Counted from the stretch's first letter, positions 10,264 to 23,100 are shown. The stretch: 64,000 nt of DNA from Hsuehochloa calcarea (GCA_036346395.1 JAYEVG010000033.1:124001-188000); one strand, 5' to 3'. Translations and numbers: made by a program. The notes: generated from the sequence alone by a model not told the origin.

Positions 10264-11708
10264 CACTACTATAAAAAGGCTAATACTGGACGCATCATTA
10301 CAGACGGTTGACCAAAAACATCTGTATTAAATACAATCACAGACGGTTTAGCGACCGTCTGTGTTATTGGTTGCGCTAAAAATCGTCTGTAAAGAAGTAA
10401 TATCGCAGACGGTTCATGTTAAAAACCGTCTGTGAAGTATCACATCTGTCGGTGATATTGCTAAATATCACATACGGTTCTTTTTCAGAACCTTATGTGA
10501 TACTTTACATACATTTTTCAACACGAACTGTCTGTGACTTCCCATCCTCATCACAGACGGTTTGTATTAAAAATAGTATGTGACAAGTATCTCCGATTTT
10601 ACCATGGCTTGAAATGAGAGAGTCTGTGATAAGTATTTCTCGATTTTAACTAACTCTGTGACTTAAAATGCTCAACTCTCCGATTTTTACCATGGCTTGA
10701 AATCACTAACACTATGATTTTAAATCAGAGTGTTAGTGATACCAGCTCATCACAGACGATTTTTTGTTTGAAACCGTCTGTGATTCGCGGAATTTTTTGA
10801 ACCCTTGCGCGGGAGGCAAAATATTTTGGCGCTGACCTTATATATTATACCCACCCCCGCCTTGTCTTCCATCAGTCTCTCCCTCTCCCCTCCCCACACC
10901 GAGCTCCGACGACCGCCCTCGATTCCCTGGTGTGGTTCGGCGAGGAGACACAGCCAACGACGAGGAGCATGAGGGATCGCAGGAGCTCCATGGCTGCCGC
11001 AGGAGGTATACTACCAAAAGGTACGTGTATATCCCCAAAATATACACAATTTGTTGGTTGTTTGATGGTTCTTATTTTATTTGTACCTAATGTCGGAGCG
11101 CCACCGGAGATTTTCGACCGTCTCTCCTTTTCCTTGCTGACGAGCTTGAGTCGAATTCGGGCGACATGCAAGAATAATTTGTGATATGTTGGTGAGGTAC
11201 ATAGAGGAGCTCACAAGACCAGTCCAAGAAGTCGATGAGTTCTTCAGGAGCTTGAATGTACAGATGGTTTCTAGCTAGTTTAACTTCGTAATTTTATTCT
11301 TTTTTCCCCATTCGGAGGGGACGTTGTGAAACCTTTTTGTTTCCCTTTTACTAGATAGGTCTCTCTTGCAATGTGTTTGCCATCAGAATTTTAATTAGAT
11401 TTTAGTTGTCTTGCTAGAGATTCCATATAGAAACTACTGTCCAGCAATTGATTGGTTTGGCTCAAAATTTAATTTTTTTCCAATAGAAAAAACTATCACA
11501 GACGGTTCTGAACAAGAACCGTCTGTGATAATTACTTATAACATATGGTACTTGTTCAAAACCGTCTGTGATATGTTTTTTCACAAATGGTTAAAAAACC
11601 GTCTGTGATGACCTCATATCATTTACTGACCCATAAACTCATACTACTCATGAAACCTTCTGTGATGACGTTTTTGAACCGTCTGTGGAGACATTTTCTA
11701 TAGTAGTG
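10264..11708. mobile_element. Non-autonomous CACTA element, complete, TSD TAA
   Basis: The left end is CACTACTATAAAAAGG at 10264 and the right end is its inverse, CTATAGTAGTG, ending at 11708. The 3-bp duplication TAA flanks both sides (10261-10263 and 11709-11711), as expected for CACTA (En/Spm) transposition. Both subterminal regions (10285-10790 and 11490-11700) hold many copies of CACAGACGGTT and its inverse AACCGTCTGTG, which are probable transposase-binding sites. The 1445-bp interior carries no transposase. It contains a gene-like segment at 10830-11190 with a TATATATTATA box, a pyrimidine-rich leader, an ATG-rich GC segment and a possible donor at 11020 (AAAG|GTACGTG). The element must be mobilised in trans. 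Confidence 0.9.
10838..11184 (+). other. Gene-like segment carried inside the CACTA element
   Basis: TATATATTATA at about 10838 is followed by a CT-rich leader and an ORF at 10930-11184 (84 aa, starts MWFGEETQPTTRSMRDRRSS). A donor-like AG|GTACGTG at about 11021 suggests an exon ending there. I do not recognise the product. It could be a captured host promoter and first exon, or the remains of the parent element's own 5' region. Confidence 0.35.
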
Positions 11709-11757
11709 TAATCATGTGATAACCTCTCAATGTAAAACAGTACAACCACACGTCTAT

Positions 11758-12140
11758 AATGGTGTCGACCTAGCTAAATAATTTATGTTCATCAATACGG
11801 GTTGCACCAGGTAGATGACCCGCGACGTCGTAGGCCTTCGTGGCTACGGGTTGGGGTGCACCGCTTACACCTCTTAGTGGTCGTAAGTCATGAAGGCGCA
11901 CTTGTGCTTTACTTTGAGGCTTTAATTGCTTATATATCTTGTATGATTGCTCACTTTGTATTGTGTTCATATTGCTCGGTGCACTTAGTTAGAATGGTAT
12001 CGACCTAGCTAAATAATTTATGTTCATCAATACGGGTTGCACTAGGTAGATAATCAATACGGGTTGCACTAGGTAGATAATGACGGTAGGCCTTCATGGC
12101 TACGGGTTGGGGTGCACAGGTACCTCTTAGAGTTGAGGGG
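11758..12140 (+). repeat. Direct duplication with a nested 27-bp tandem repeat
   Basis: A block reading GTCGACCTAGCTAAATAATT through GGTTGCAC(C/T)AGGTAGAT and then GGCTACGGGTTGGGGTGCAC occurs at about 11762-11862 and again at about 11997-12118. Inside the second copy the segment ATCAATACGGGTTGCACTAG is itself doubled, with a period of about 27 bp. It lies in the gypsy-derived region right of the CACTA element. Confidence 0.75.
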
Positions 12141-12659
12141 GCGTAAGGTGTGGGAGTGTAACCCTTCTCAGGTGAATCCTTAATGGGTGTAACTAATACC
12201 GGGGGATGCATTGTAAAGACCTTGTGGTAATCTCCCCTTGATTCACATGTCTAAGGAAACGTGTGTACACATCAAGACGATTATCTCTTGTGGGTAAAGA
12301 TGTACAACCTCTACAGAGTATAAACTGTTCGAGCAGCCGTGCCCACGGTCAAGGGCAGGCATGTGAACTTACAAGAGTTAATTCTATTTATAAAACTTTG
12401 TGGGCAGGATGATAAACTTGTCGGGCCGTTGTGACCCTGGATTTGGATTTTCCTTAGGTAGCCCTACCCAGTGTTGTTAATAGGTTGATGTAACTTCAAT
12501 AAAAAATAAGCATAATGTTGTAGGTGTAAAAACCAAACATGAGTGAGAGGGCGGACATCGGCCGTTTGACGGGCCATCGTCCACAATAGTAAAAAATGAC
12601 ACGAGTGTTTTTACAAGTTTGGGGGGTCCGAGAAAACCGCTCCACTCTTGTCAGTGAGC

Positions 12660-14690
12660 CAACAGGGGATTACCTCTGGGGAATAGGAGCACGATATCTT
12701 TTTCACCAAGATCGGATTCAACACGATTTTCACTTCAATAGCTATGAGAGCTATGAAGATCAATCTACAAGCATAGCGGAAGACTTGTATTGAATCTAAT
12801 CAAAACTCCGAAGCAAAACACCCAAAAACACGAAAAACTCAACTTGCAATGAGTTGGGTGGTCTGACCGCTACCTCGGGTCCGGTCTGACCGCCTGGCCG
12901 GTCTGACCACTGATATGGGGCCGGTCTGACCGTGAGCCCGATGAACAGTAAAAACAACCCAAAAATAAAATCACAAATAGGTCTAACTTTTGATTCACAA
13001 CTCCAAACTTCACAAAATTTGGAACATACCTTCTCTAGGATATCAAGAACCTATTCCAATCAAAGATTGTGAAGATTTTTGCCAAAGTTATGACTTTTAT
13101 CAGTTTGAGTGAAGGTTGCCTCAAAACCGAGTCAAAACAAAAACATGATCCAAAAACTTACTCGTGGGTTATAAATGATCAAGATGATCCTAGATGAGTT
13201 CCCACATCTCACAACAAGCAAGATCCAGACCAGAAACCAAAAGAAAATCGAAGGATCAAAGAAAGCCCCAAAATCACAAAATAGAGAGCAAGAACAAGAA
13301 GAAGACCATCTTGAGGAATCTTGCTTGGATTGATTTGAGATAGATATTGGTTTACAGTCACTCCATCATAGAGGACGAATACTCAACACTTGAGCACACA
13401 ATCAATCCAATAACTAGAAACCTAACCTCTCCACTATTCTCCCTAAACACTAAAACTAGGTTTTCAACAAAAAAACACAAGAGGTTCAAGGCGCACAACC
13501 AGCACCCTCCCCTATTTATAGTGGAGGCTAGCCTCCAGAAGGTATTCCCTAATAGGCACCTGTTAAACCCACACACAAACGAATTTCACTCACGCAAGCA
13601 TTTCAAAGCGTCGTCTTCAACTTCTCTTGACCTAAAGCACTTCTCCTTGCGTCGTCTTGCGCCGCGGTTTAACCAAAAGTAATCAAAGCGGTATCTTGAT
13701 GAAATTACCAAAATACCCCTTCTTGATCCTTCTCCAAATACCGAGTCCAATCTTCATGAAACAATCCCATGCTTCGCCACGTGTAGGTTGATCAACAGCT
13801 CTCTTCATGTCGGCAAGTCTCTACCATCCGACTCCTACCAAAACCACCATGGCACTTGCACCGACCCTCGTGCCGCTTGATACAACCTGTCACACCGAAC
13901 TTCCCGTTCGGTCGTCCTTGTTCATTTCGTGCCTTGCTTGAGTCCACTGACTTCACCCAGCACCCTCAATCGTTCAGAACCTCAGCTTTTCAAGCCTAGT
14001 CTCGATCATCCTCACCGTTGATCGTCGTTGACCTCCAAGCGTCCTGCACAACAATAGACAAAGAAATCGATTCCAGGAACAAGTTCTTCGTAACTTGACC
14101 CACGTTAGTCAAAACATGCATCATGCAACACATATGCACTGAAACCCGTGAACTTGACCTAACCAACAAACATCGCCGCCAAGATAGCCGGCGATCAAGT
14201 CAAAACCGGTCAGACCACCACCCATTGGTTGGTTTGATCGTCCTCCGGTCTGACCGCCACCTCAGGCTTGGTCTGACCGCCCAGCAGGGGACTTAGCCAA
14301 ATTTTTACGCTGGAAATCCGATAGCTCTCTGAAATTTTCAAACAAATAGATCTTTTGACTCGAAGCTCCAAAAATTATGAGACCAAGTGTAGGAGAATCC
14401 CCTCTCTTACCTACACCCTCTAGTTTTGGCCCAGCTCCAAACTCAAGGTACATATTGGCCGGTCAGACCGCTGCCCATTGGTCGGTCTGACCGTTGCCTA
14501 TTGGCCGGTCTGACTATTACTCATTGGCCAGTCTGACTGCTACCCCGAAATCGGTCTGACCGCCAATGACCTGATAGCACCTGAATTTTTACCGAAAATA
14601 CGTGATTCGACATATCTTTAACGCCATTGCCAATTGTAACATCATCCTAAGATCATAAGCATATCCACACGATGATTGTCAGTTTGAATA
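12660..14690 (-). mobile_element. Diverged SIRE-type Ty1/copia LTR, minus orientation
   Basis: The order of motifs matches the LTR at 30377-32156: a GGGGAATAGGAGCACG block, an AGCGGAAGAC block, clusters of CGGTCTGACCG, a TTGGAACA(T/C)A block, a TATTTATAGTGGAGGC TATA block (13512), GTGACTTGATC-type sequence, a second cluster of CGGTCTGACCG at 14200-14570, and an ATATCCACA-like end near 14680. No internal coding region is attached. It is more diverged than the other SIRE LTRs here, and its exact ends are unclear. Confidence 0.65.
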
Positions 14691-14699
14691 TTACTCATT

Positions 14700-15230
14700 T
14701 TTCCATTTGATTAAAGTAGATGGCAGGAACTTAATAGGCGATGTACTTGAGTAACAATCAAATAGGTACTAAAAAGAACAAAAGTGCAATATAATATGAA
14801 AGAGAATTGCAATAATTAAATCCTCCATCCACAAACAAATGTTCTTGTTGCATTGAATTTGTAATTGAACAACTATTTCTTAGTAGCCAGCACTCAACAA
14901 TTAATATGAAGAAAATCTAAGAGAAGTATGGCACACTTGGCAAAGCAATTAAATGCAACCAACTATCAGGGATGACTTACAATATTATTATTTATAGGAT
15001 GATAGTAAAAACCTCTAACAATGACATCTTCAAATCAAGAAACTTAATCCTTCAAAAAAATGTCAAGAAACTTACCAGCTTGCCAACAGACACGACATCT
15101 TCGCATCATTGTTCTTTCTATTATGTTGTAGCCATTGCCATCTTGATCCCCAAAGCTTAAACATTGTCAGTCCTGAAGCTACGTCCCTTCTTTAATCCCA
15201 TCTGCCACCAAATTCAAACAATGTTGTTTT
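14700..15230. other. AT-rich DNA, nothing recognised
   Basis: No ORF with a domain, no repeat boundary and no promoter I can support. Confidence 0.4.
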
Positions 15231-15299
15231 TTTATAGAAAATTTAAAACTAAAAACATATTAGGCACAAGATAGAAGTTGACGACGATTAAAATCTCTA

Positions 15300-16066
15300 T
15301 GTGTTACTTTAAATACATAAATAAAAGACCATATATCTTCGTAGTCGTAAACCCTAAGACTAACGACCGTGGTCGTGAGAGTAAATAAACCCTAAGGCTA
15401 ACGACCCAGTGGTCGTAAGAGTAGTAACCTTTGAAGCTAACGACCTCTGTGGTCATTAGGGTTCCAGAGGTTACTTATATGTACAATGATCAGATGAGTT
15501 CCTGTATCTAGTCCCTGACCATATGATTGCTCGTACAAGCAATGAACCGACATTTGATTCGGCTCTAAACATACCTTTTACTGTGTGATGAATAGAGCAC
15601 ATGTCATATTGACTCCATACCACGCGATGTTTCATGATCCTAAGACACTAGCGATAAATTACACTGCGGTTTAGTATCTCACAGACATTAAACCATCAAA
15701 CGGTTGATACTTCATCAACTATCGTCTTGCTCCGACGTCTCACTCCGACCAGTCGCGACACTCCCAACAGGTGTCTATACTAGGATTAACTGCCGCCACT
15801 TCATCAACTATTTAAGGCAGGGCGCGAATGACGGAAAGGGGATCGAAGTCAATTCAGAAAATCAACAGACGATTGGATTTCATCTGAAGCATTAACATAA
15901 CAAGTACTGCATTGAGTGTAATTAGAATTAGTCCACTGCTTTGTCAAGAGCACCCCTTGTAAAGGATCCAGTTTATAGCAATAAAGATCAGACTCATCAT
16001 CTCCCAAGAACTCTTTATCATTTTTCTTTGTTTTATTTCGTAAGATCGGCGACTCGATCGTCGACA
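15300..16066 (+). mobile_element. Ty3/gypsy-type LTR, plus orientation, left end unclear
   Basis: It contains an array of CTAACGACC...GGTCGTAAG motifs (15350-15460), a TATTTAAGG TATA-like box at about 15808, and it ends with GTCGACA at 16066. The same architecture occurs in the 28110-28789 LTR. No primer-binding site or gag follows, so it is a solo LTR or an end fragment. Confidence 0.45.
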
Positions 16067-16069
16067 TAA

Positions 16070-16909
16070 GTAGTTAGGATATATTGTCATAGAAACCCCA
16101 TCCTAACTAAGCACTTACTTAAGGGAAAAATATACAAAAAGATCCATAATCTTTATAACAAAAGAGAAGTCGACAACCAAATCATGCAGTTATATTTTCA
16201 ATGTACAATGATATGCAAGCCTATTGCATCTTACGACAACAGATATCTAATTTGTATACAAGCTATTTGAGAAGCAAATTATGTGACCATACAAACCTCC
16301 ATGTACTTGATTAATGCAGACTTGGACAGAAACGTTTCATCAAATAAGAATGATCAGCATTCATTAGATCATTTAGGCTACGAACAGATGATGAAAATTC
16401 AAGATGTTACAAGCATTTGATTAATGAATACGTGATACAATGATATAGCCTCCTTGATATACAAATAAGTTTGCATCCTTCAGCTAGTTTTCTATGAGAT
16501 TCACAAACTTCTTCATGTACTTCTGAATAAACAAAGCCAATACACAGGTCATCATCAGTTTGAAACTCATATTGAAAAACTTACTTCCATTTCTCCTTTA
16601 AAAGATTCATATGATATTTGTGCATCTGAGAAGTTATAGAAATTTTAAAATGCTTAGTTGTTGTACTATACAACAATGAACTCGGTCCAAGTCAGATTAC
16701 CTTGAAAGGTGCAATTTTTTGCTAGCCAGATAAGAACTATTATTCATGCATATTTTCGACATTGAAGTGTAGAAAGTAGAAACATGTTCCCGTCTGACCC
16801 AAGAACAAAGAGTACAACTATGTTCTCAGCTAAATCCAAGAATAGAGCACAATTCCAAGAAAACATAGAATCCAAGAGGCATAATCAAATCAAGCAAGTC
16901 GCCGAGATT
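16070..16909. other. AT-rich DNA, no recognised gene
   Basis: Nothing beyond short ORFs. The sequence directly left of the solo LTR (16860-16909) joins with that after 18511 once the LTR is removed. Confidence 0.4.
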
Positions 16910-16914
16910 AGGAT

Positions 16915-18506
16915 TGAAGGGTTACGTGCAAAGCTACGATAGCACAAACAAAAAATTATCACGCAACCAAGGAACCTCCGCTAGTAATAGATCACAAGAT
17001 TACCGCTAGACGCGCGACTCGTAGCAGAAGTAGAGTCGTTGTAGCGAGTTGATGCAGTCGTAGTCGTACTCACGACGCGTCTCCTCCTTCGAGTGGTCGT
17101 ACTCGCCGCGCGTCTGCTCCTCCTACACTGGTGATCGTCACGAGTTACGGATCGTCCTAGTGCTAATGTTTCGCAACAACACCTCCGAGGTATCCACACG
17201 TACGGGGCATGATCACCACGCGCTAGAGTGCTAGCACCAGCGGTGTGGTTGAGAAGGCGTGGCTATTAGGGTTTCGGGAGTTCTTCCAAATAATATCCTC
17301 TACACCCACCCCATTCCACCGCCCCTCTTTATATAGGCATCCATGATGGGTCTCGACCTTGAGACCCATTAGGAACTCGTGGCCTATATGAATTCGGATC
17401 ACCATCCAAATCAAATCCTAGCCCTTTAAGTGTGCGACCCTACAGGTTCATGTGCAATCGGTTATGACTCGGAAACTCTTTTCCGACCACCAGTCGTTAG
17501 CGGTACCTAGCAGCACATAACGATTCCCAAATACACATAGAATATATCGGACGAACCTTGATGTAATATGATCTATGGCCAGGTCCTCATCACTTACGAC
17601 CAGTTCGTACCTCTATACGACCAGGTTGTATTTGGTCACGACCAGTTCGTAACTCCTTACGACCAGGTTATTACCATTCTGTGATTACATTCGACCAATC
17701 TACGACCAGCTCGTATCTCCATACGACTAGTCTGTAACTGATCGAACTAAGCGACCTACTCATGCATTCTCCCTTTGCCTTATGATGTTTGGTTAAACTC
17801 CAGGTGAGATGTTGTGTCATCCATGGACTGTTCAATACTTTCCCGATCGAGTGTCAGATAACTTCATGTGGTCGACACTTCGACCACTAGTGGCATGGCC
17901 ATACACTTTCTTTATCCGATCACCACGAGGGGTCCAGAGATATCTCTCCTGTTATGTTAGGAGGGGCAAATCCCATCTCGACCAGTCACATCCCTCCGTA
18001 TGTTTCATAGCATACCCGAAAGCTACCTTTATAACTATCTAGTTACGAGTAGCGTTTGACAACCCCTAAGAGTGCTATTACACATATAGGGAATCATGTT
18101 GATCTCAGGTCTAAGGATTATACATTATTATTACTAGAGACCAACTAATGACACATAGATTCATAACAATCTCAATAGTGTCTCAATGATGGGTCTATCC
18201 AGCCCTATGTTCTCTATCATGTACTCACATTATTGATTCGATATCCCTATATCCATGACCGGTGAAATATGGTCATCAATCAATACATGTGCTAGTCATA
18301 GAGTCACATGTATTTCGACAGTGACCTCCGACCAAGGATACATTTAGAATGACATCATACAAGTTAAAGAGTTCCACCAATAAGTCACATACTTATTGAT
18401 CTATAACAAATGATTCATTCAAGAAACACGATAATATGTTATCAAAATCATGAATATAATGAAATATCATCATCTCTAAGATTACATCTAGGCCATATTT
18501 CCAACA
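16915..18506 (-). mobile_element. BARE/RIRE1-type Ty1/copia solo LTR, TSD AGGAT
   Basis: Read on the minus strand it starts TGTTGGAAATATGGCC and ends AACCCTTCA, the termini of the Angela/BARE/RIRE1 LTR class. It is 1592 bp long. The 5-bp duplication AGGAT lies at 16910-16914 and 18507-18511. No internal domain is present, so it arose by recombination between the two LTRs of one element. It carries an array of TACGACCAG/CTCGTA motifs at 17585-17745. A gene-leader-like block at 16981-17200 is its U5 side. Confidence 0.85.
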
Positions 18507-18511
18507 AGGAT

Positions 18512-20128
18512 TCACTGGGAAACATGGGTATCTCGAATACCAAGTGAAGGAGGCGGTGGTGACTCCGTCCACCCAAGCCTATCGCCTTTGTCATCTCCCT
18601 CACACTGCTGCAAGCACACCTTACCTTCACCCTCGTTGGCACACCAGACTTGCATATAGCACTACCAAAATTGCTGCGACCATAAAACTTATATTGAATA
18701 GAAATAACCAACTTTGCCCAACCTCCTTATATGATCAACAAAACACAAGAAAGTATATGGGCTGACTTTGTGGAAGACTGATGTCCACACTGCATTGTTG
18801 ATGGCATTTCGGAGGCGAACAATGAGAACCGAGTTGGTTGGGCATTTCGTCAGACATGTGGAAGGCGTCCAAAGTGCAACTGCAGTAGGACAGGGTTTGA
18901 TGTAGCATCGGCGCTTAGCGAGTCCTAGCAGCATGCAATCGTCATCGAATCGAAGGAGGGGAGCGAAGGCATGAGCAAGACCAAAATGGCAGGATGATGC
19001 TTACATATCCTCGTGTTCTGTATGGGGGCATTGGCAGTTGACGCCAATGGTTAGCTTGAACTCGACTCAGGTCGGCGCGTGAGGAAGAAAGCGAATGTCG
19101 TGGGCTTGGTTGGACGGCTTCCCCGCTACCTTGTCCCATGTTAGTCTGTACTCTCCGGTGATGATGGGGATCCGCTCGGAGGAGGAGCTGGTGGCGTCGC
19201 GGGGAAGGGGATCTGGGTGAGGAGGTGGCGGCGCGGAGGAGGAGGAGGAGGAGACGACACAGGTGAAGGGAGGAGGCACTAGGTAGGGGATGGAGCAGCA
19301 CCAAGAAGTAGAGGAGGAGGCGCGTGGAAGGGAAGGCGGTTCCAGCAACCTGGGCGACTGTGGGAACCCCGAGTACGGAGCCCGGTGGCACCAGATCTGC
19401 ACGACAGTAGGCGATGGTGACATCCAATCTTCACGACGGCAGTGAGAACGACGGTGACTCGAGGAGGGAGGGGATTTGAGGATGCATGTCAGCATATTGT
19501 AGGTTGAAGTTGGGATTTGGGAGATCGGGAGGTGGGAGACCATACGTAGATAGATAGTTTTACAATGTGAATTGATTCAATTCGGCATGAGCTATAGAAG
19601 TAATAGGTTGGGGCCACCTATCGGGCCACGATGGAACCAAATGTGTGAGGATTCCTCTCACGTACGAGTAAACCCATCCTTTGATTTGGATCTTGATTTT
19701 TGATACTCTAGATTTCACCCGGTTACGACCTCAACCATCCGCCCTCACCGGTGTCATCCCTCCCGTTGAACTCACCAGCCCCGCGCCCGCACTCCGATGC
19801 TGGATCGTGCACGAATCCCACTGGATGCATCCACATGGTCAGCCTCTTCCGCAGTTGTACTTCTACTCCCAATTCCCAACTCCATCCAATTCCGTAGACT
19901 CGCCCATCTCCGCTCCCGCCCCGCCCCGCCCCGCCTCGCCTCGCCGCCCCGTCGTCATCTCGTATCTAATAAGAAACCCCACGGTCCACGGTCCACGCTC
20001 CCCTCCAACTCCCATCGCCGTAAATCTCACCACACCCGCTCGGCTTAACGGAGCCCAACTCCAACCCCGCCTGCCCCCCACGCGGCCACGCACCACTCCA
20101 CTACGCTGCGCACGGACCAGACCCAGCC
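18512..20128. other. Intergenic; leader and promoter of the GMPPA-like gene on the right
   Basis: Minus-strand ORFs at 18942-19543 are serine/proline/arginine-rich composition artefacts without a domain. Positions 19700-20128 are a pyrimidine-rich, GC-rich stretch that fits the promoter and 5' UTR of the downstream gene. No clear TATA box was seen. Confidence 0.4.
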
Positions 20129-23100
20129 ATGGCCGGCTCCGAGCAGCTCGTCGTCGCCGTCATCATGGTCGGCGGTCCCACCAAAGGTACGTAGATCTGC
20201 CCTTGCCCGCCCTCCCGCGCCGTGCGCGTTCGCGTGTATCTGATTGTTGTTTTTGGTGCGCTGTGTGCAGGGACGCGGTTCCGGCCGCTCTCGCTGAACG
20301 TGCCCAAGCCGCTCTTCCCGCTCGCCGGCCAGCCCATGGTGCACCACCCCATCTCCGCGTGCCGCCGCGTACGATACGCTTCCTTCTCCTTTGCCCTCGC
20401 CTTCCGTTGGCGGCTTCGCCGTGTGCGGCTCGTGTGAGAATTATTGAACTAAAGCCTTTTGGATCCCGCTGCTGCAGATCCCGAACCTGGCGCAGATATA
20501 CCTCATCGGGTTTTACGAGGAGCGGGAGTTCGCGCTCTACGTCTCCTCCATCTCCAACGAGCTCAGGATCCCCGTCAGGTTCGCTTCGTGCCCTTCCCTT
20601 CGCTTCCCTTCCTATGGGATGGGATGGAATGGGTTGAATTCAGGTGCGTCTGGGTCTAATTGATGTCAGAGCAGTGGCATTGATGGCGTGCTGTTAATTC
20701 TAGGTACCTGAGGAGGATAAGCCCCATGGATCGGCCGGAGGGCTCTACAGCTTCAGGGATTACATCATGGAGGACAGTCCGGTCTGCTCTTGCCCGATTA
20801 TCAGCTTCAATTGTGAAATTGGATTAGACATTTATATTTGTTTGTTAGGGTGAATTGTAGTGGATTCCTTCAACCTGGGCTGTTTGAGTGGCGTTTGCTA
20901 ATTTGGGGGATGTGGAACGGCTTCTGTTTTGTTGGAATCTACTTTGTTGTGCTGGGTTGGATTAAAGGGAAGTTTCATCCTCTAAAAATCCTTTTGGTTT
21001 TGCAGTCGCACATTGTTTTGCTGAACTGTGACGTCTGTTCTAGCTTCCCCTTGCCAGACATGCTCGGTAGGTTGCCAAGTAACTGAAGTTTGGATTGCTC
21101 ATTCTGTGGAAACAGCATTTGCTGTGTTGCTTTCTCTTGGATACTGATCACTAAATGTTATCACCATCTCATCATTGCAGAGGCCCATAAAAAGTATGGA
21201 GGAATGGGTACTTTACTAGTCAATAAGGTGTTGGAAACTTTTAGATTAGTCCTCATATTTGCGACTTCTAAAGTTCTTATATTATTCTCATGCATAAAAT
21301 TATATGCTAACACTTTTTCTCAGGTATCTGCAGAGTCAGCAAACCAATTTGGCGAGTTAGTAGCTGATCCTGAAACAAATGAACTGCTACACTACACGGA
21401 AAAGCCAGAGACCTTTGTGAGTACAGTGCTGGTCATTTCTTGTTTTGTTTGCTATTCTTTTTTTCAGTGCAGACTTATGCACGTCTTATTTGGTTTTGAA
21501 ATTGTTTTGGCACTTTGGCACAACTAATGGTTCCTTAATGGGTAATTAGCATAGTCTAATGCAGTTTATATATGTGTAGGTGAGTGATCTCATAAATTGT
21601 GGAGTCTATATATTTACACCCAATATCTTTAATGCCATCGAGGATGCCTTAACACAAAAGAAAGACAGAGGTATTATGTTCAGCTGTATTATGACTTTTT
21701 GCCTTGTAAACTGCTTGCTATGGTTCAAAGGTACTGTCCAGTGTCCACGATTACTCTTATCACTCTCTGCATGGCAACTTATCTGGTATACTCAAAGCTT
21801 ATGATATCTAAGCTAAGTTTGTTAGTGCTCCAGTTCTTGTTATATAAACACAGAATTTGCTTTTTTCAACATCATTACTATCAACGGCTGTCGAAAGCAG
21901 ATGTGAAATGCCCTCTTTACTTTGACGCATGTCAGCAGGAAATCTTGCTCCCAACAGCTGTATTAATAGTATGTCTGCTACTAGTTGTAACTTGGACACT
22001 CCTTCTATCCTTCCCACAAATGGGAGAAACTATATTGCTTCTAGTCAATTAAGATTATCTTCTGTTGTTTCTCCAATTGCTACTTCATATTTACAGTACA
22101 ACATTTAATCCTTTTCAATGCTTAATTTCAGCTAATTTGCGCCGTGTATCTAGCTTTGAAGCTCTTCAATCAGCAACAAAGTATGTTTCTGTGACATATT
22201 CTTCTATTCATTTTCCTGTATATTTATGTATGTTATTGCTCAATTAACTTGCATTTGGTTAATTTTTACTCATAGAAAATTTTCAGTTGTATTTCAAAGA
22301 ACAGGCAGTAGTACTACACTACTACCATATAGTGTATCACTGGGCAGTTGAACATGGACCATGAGAAACCTATGGAGTTGTAACTTATAATACCAATTCT
22401 TGAAGTTGTTTTTTATCATATCAAATAAATTTGATGTCTGGTCCTGTTGTCCTTACAATTTCTTGGCAGTAACACTTTGATAATGATGTGCTTAACATGT
22501 TTTTTTTCCTGTTCCGATTCATTTGTGGCACCTCCAAGGAATAGTGTGCACCTTGCTGATTTTGTAAAAGAATAGTGTTGGCCTGATTAAGTGGCTATCT
22601 CTAGCGATGCTATGTGGAAACCAGCACACCTTCCACATTCTTTGAAACACATAGTTCTTTTGGCACTAGTCATGCATGGATAGTATTTGATTGTTATGCA
22701 TGGCTTGTTAGACTTAGCACAATTGTGACTATTTTTTTTCTCGGTGGTTCTTCCAAGACATTAGTAAAAAAGTGATAGAGCTGCCATTAAGGTGATCCCA
22801 AAGTATTTATTGAAATACTGACCAATGACCATCTTATGCTAATTGTCAACAGGGCACTTCCAGCTGACTATGTTAGGTTAGATCAAGATATTTTATCCCC
22901 TCTAGCTGGGAAGAAGGAACTTTACACATACCAGACACTTGATTTTTGGGAACAGATCAAGACCCCAGGGTAAAAATCGTTCGTAATGCTGCTCTTTCTA
23001 ATCCTGGAATTGTTGAATAACCAGTGTTGCATCTCTGCGTAGGATGTCTTTGAGATGCTCTGGCCTATATCTTTCTCAGTTCCGCCATACCTCTCCTCAT

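Larger units (their letters stand above)
8532..12590 (+). mobile_element. Tekay-like Ty3/gypsy LTR region, split by a CACTA element
   Basis: It starts TGTAACACCCC, the usual start of this grass gypsy LTR class, has a TATATGAGCC box at about 8972 and a CT-rich leader. It contains repeated GTGGACCAAG(N) and GCACAGTG motifs at 9240-9440 that are typical of these LTRs. A CACTA element occupies 10264-11708. The continuation 11712-12590 has duplicated 5' leader motifs. No gag or pol ORF is present, so this is a solo or truncated LTR. The bases CGTTA precede it, but I found no second copy of that 5-mer at a plausible right end, so the right boundary is approximate. Confidence 0.55.

Noticed and set aside
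15350..15470. CRISPR-like repeat array
   Set aside because: Repeats are short dyads in alternating orientation with irregular spacing, typical of LTR regulatory arrays; the window is plant nuclear DNA.
18942..19543. Two overlapping minus-strand ORFs (158 and 161 codons) upstream of the GMPPA-like gene
   Set aside because: Serine/proline/histidine-rich low-complexity translation from GAGGAGG-type runs; both frames open equally, no domain.
19681..20637. 318-codon plus-strand ORF over the start of the GMPPA-like gene
   Set aside because: It overlaps exons 1-3 and their introns in a different frame and is proline/arginine-rich; it is a shadow of GC-rich sequence.
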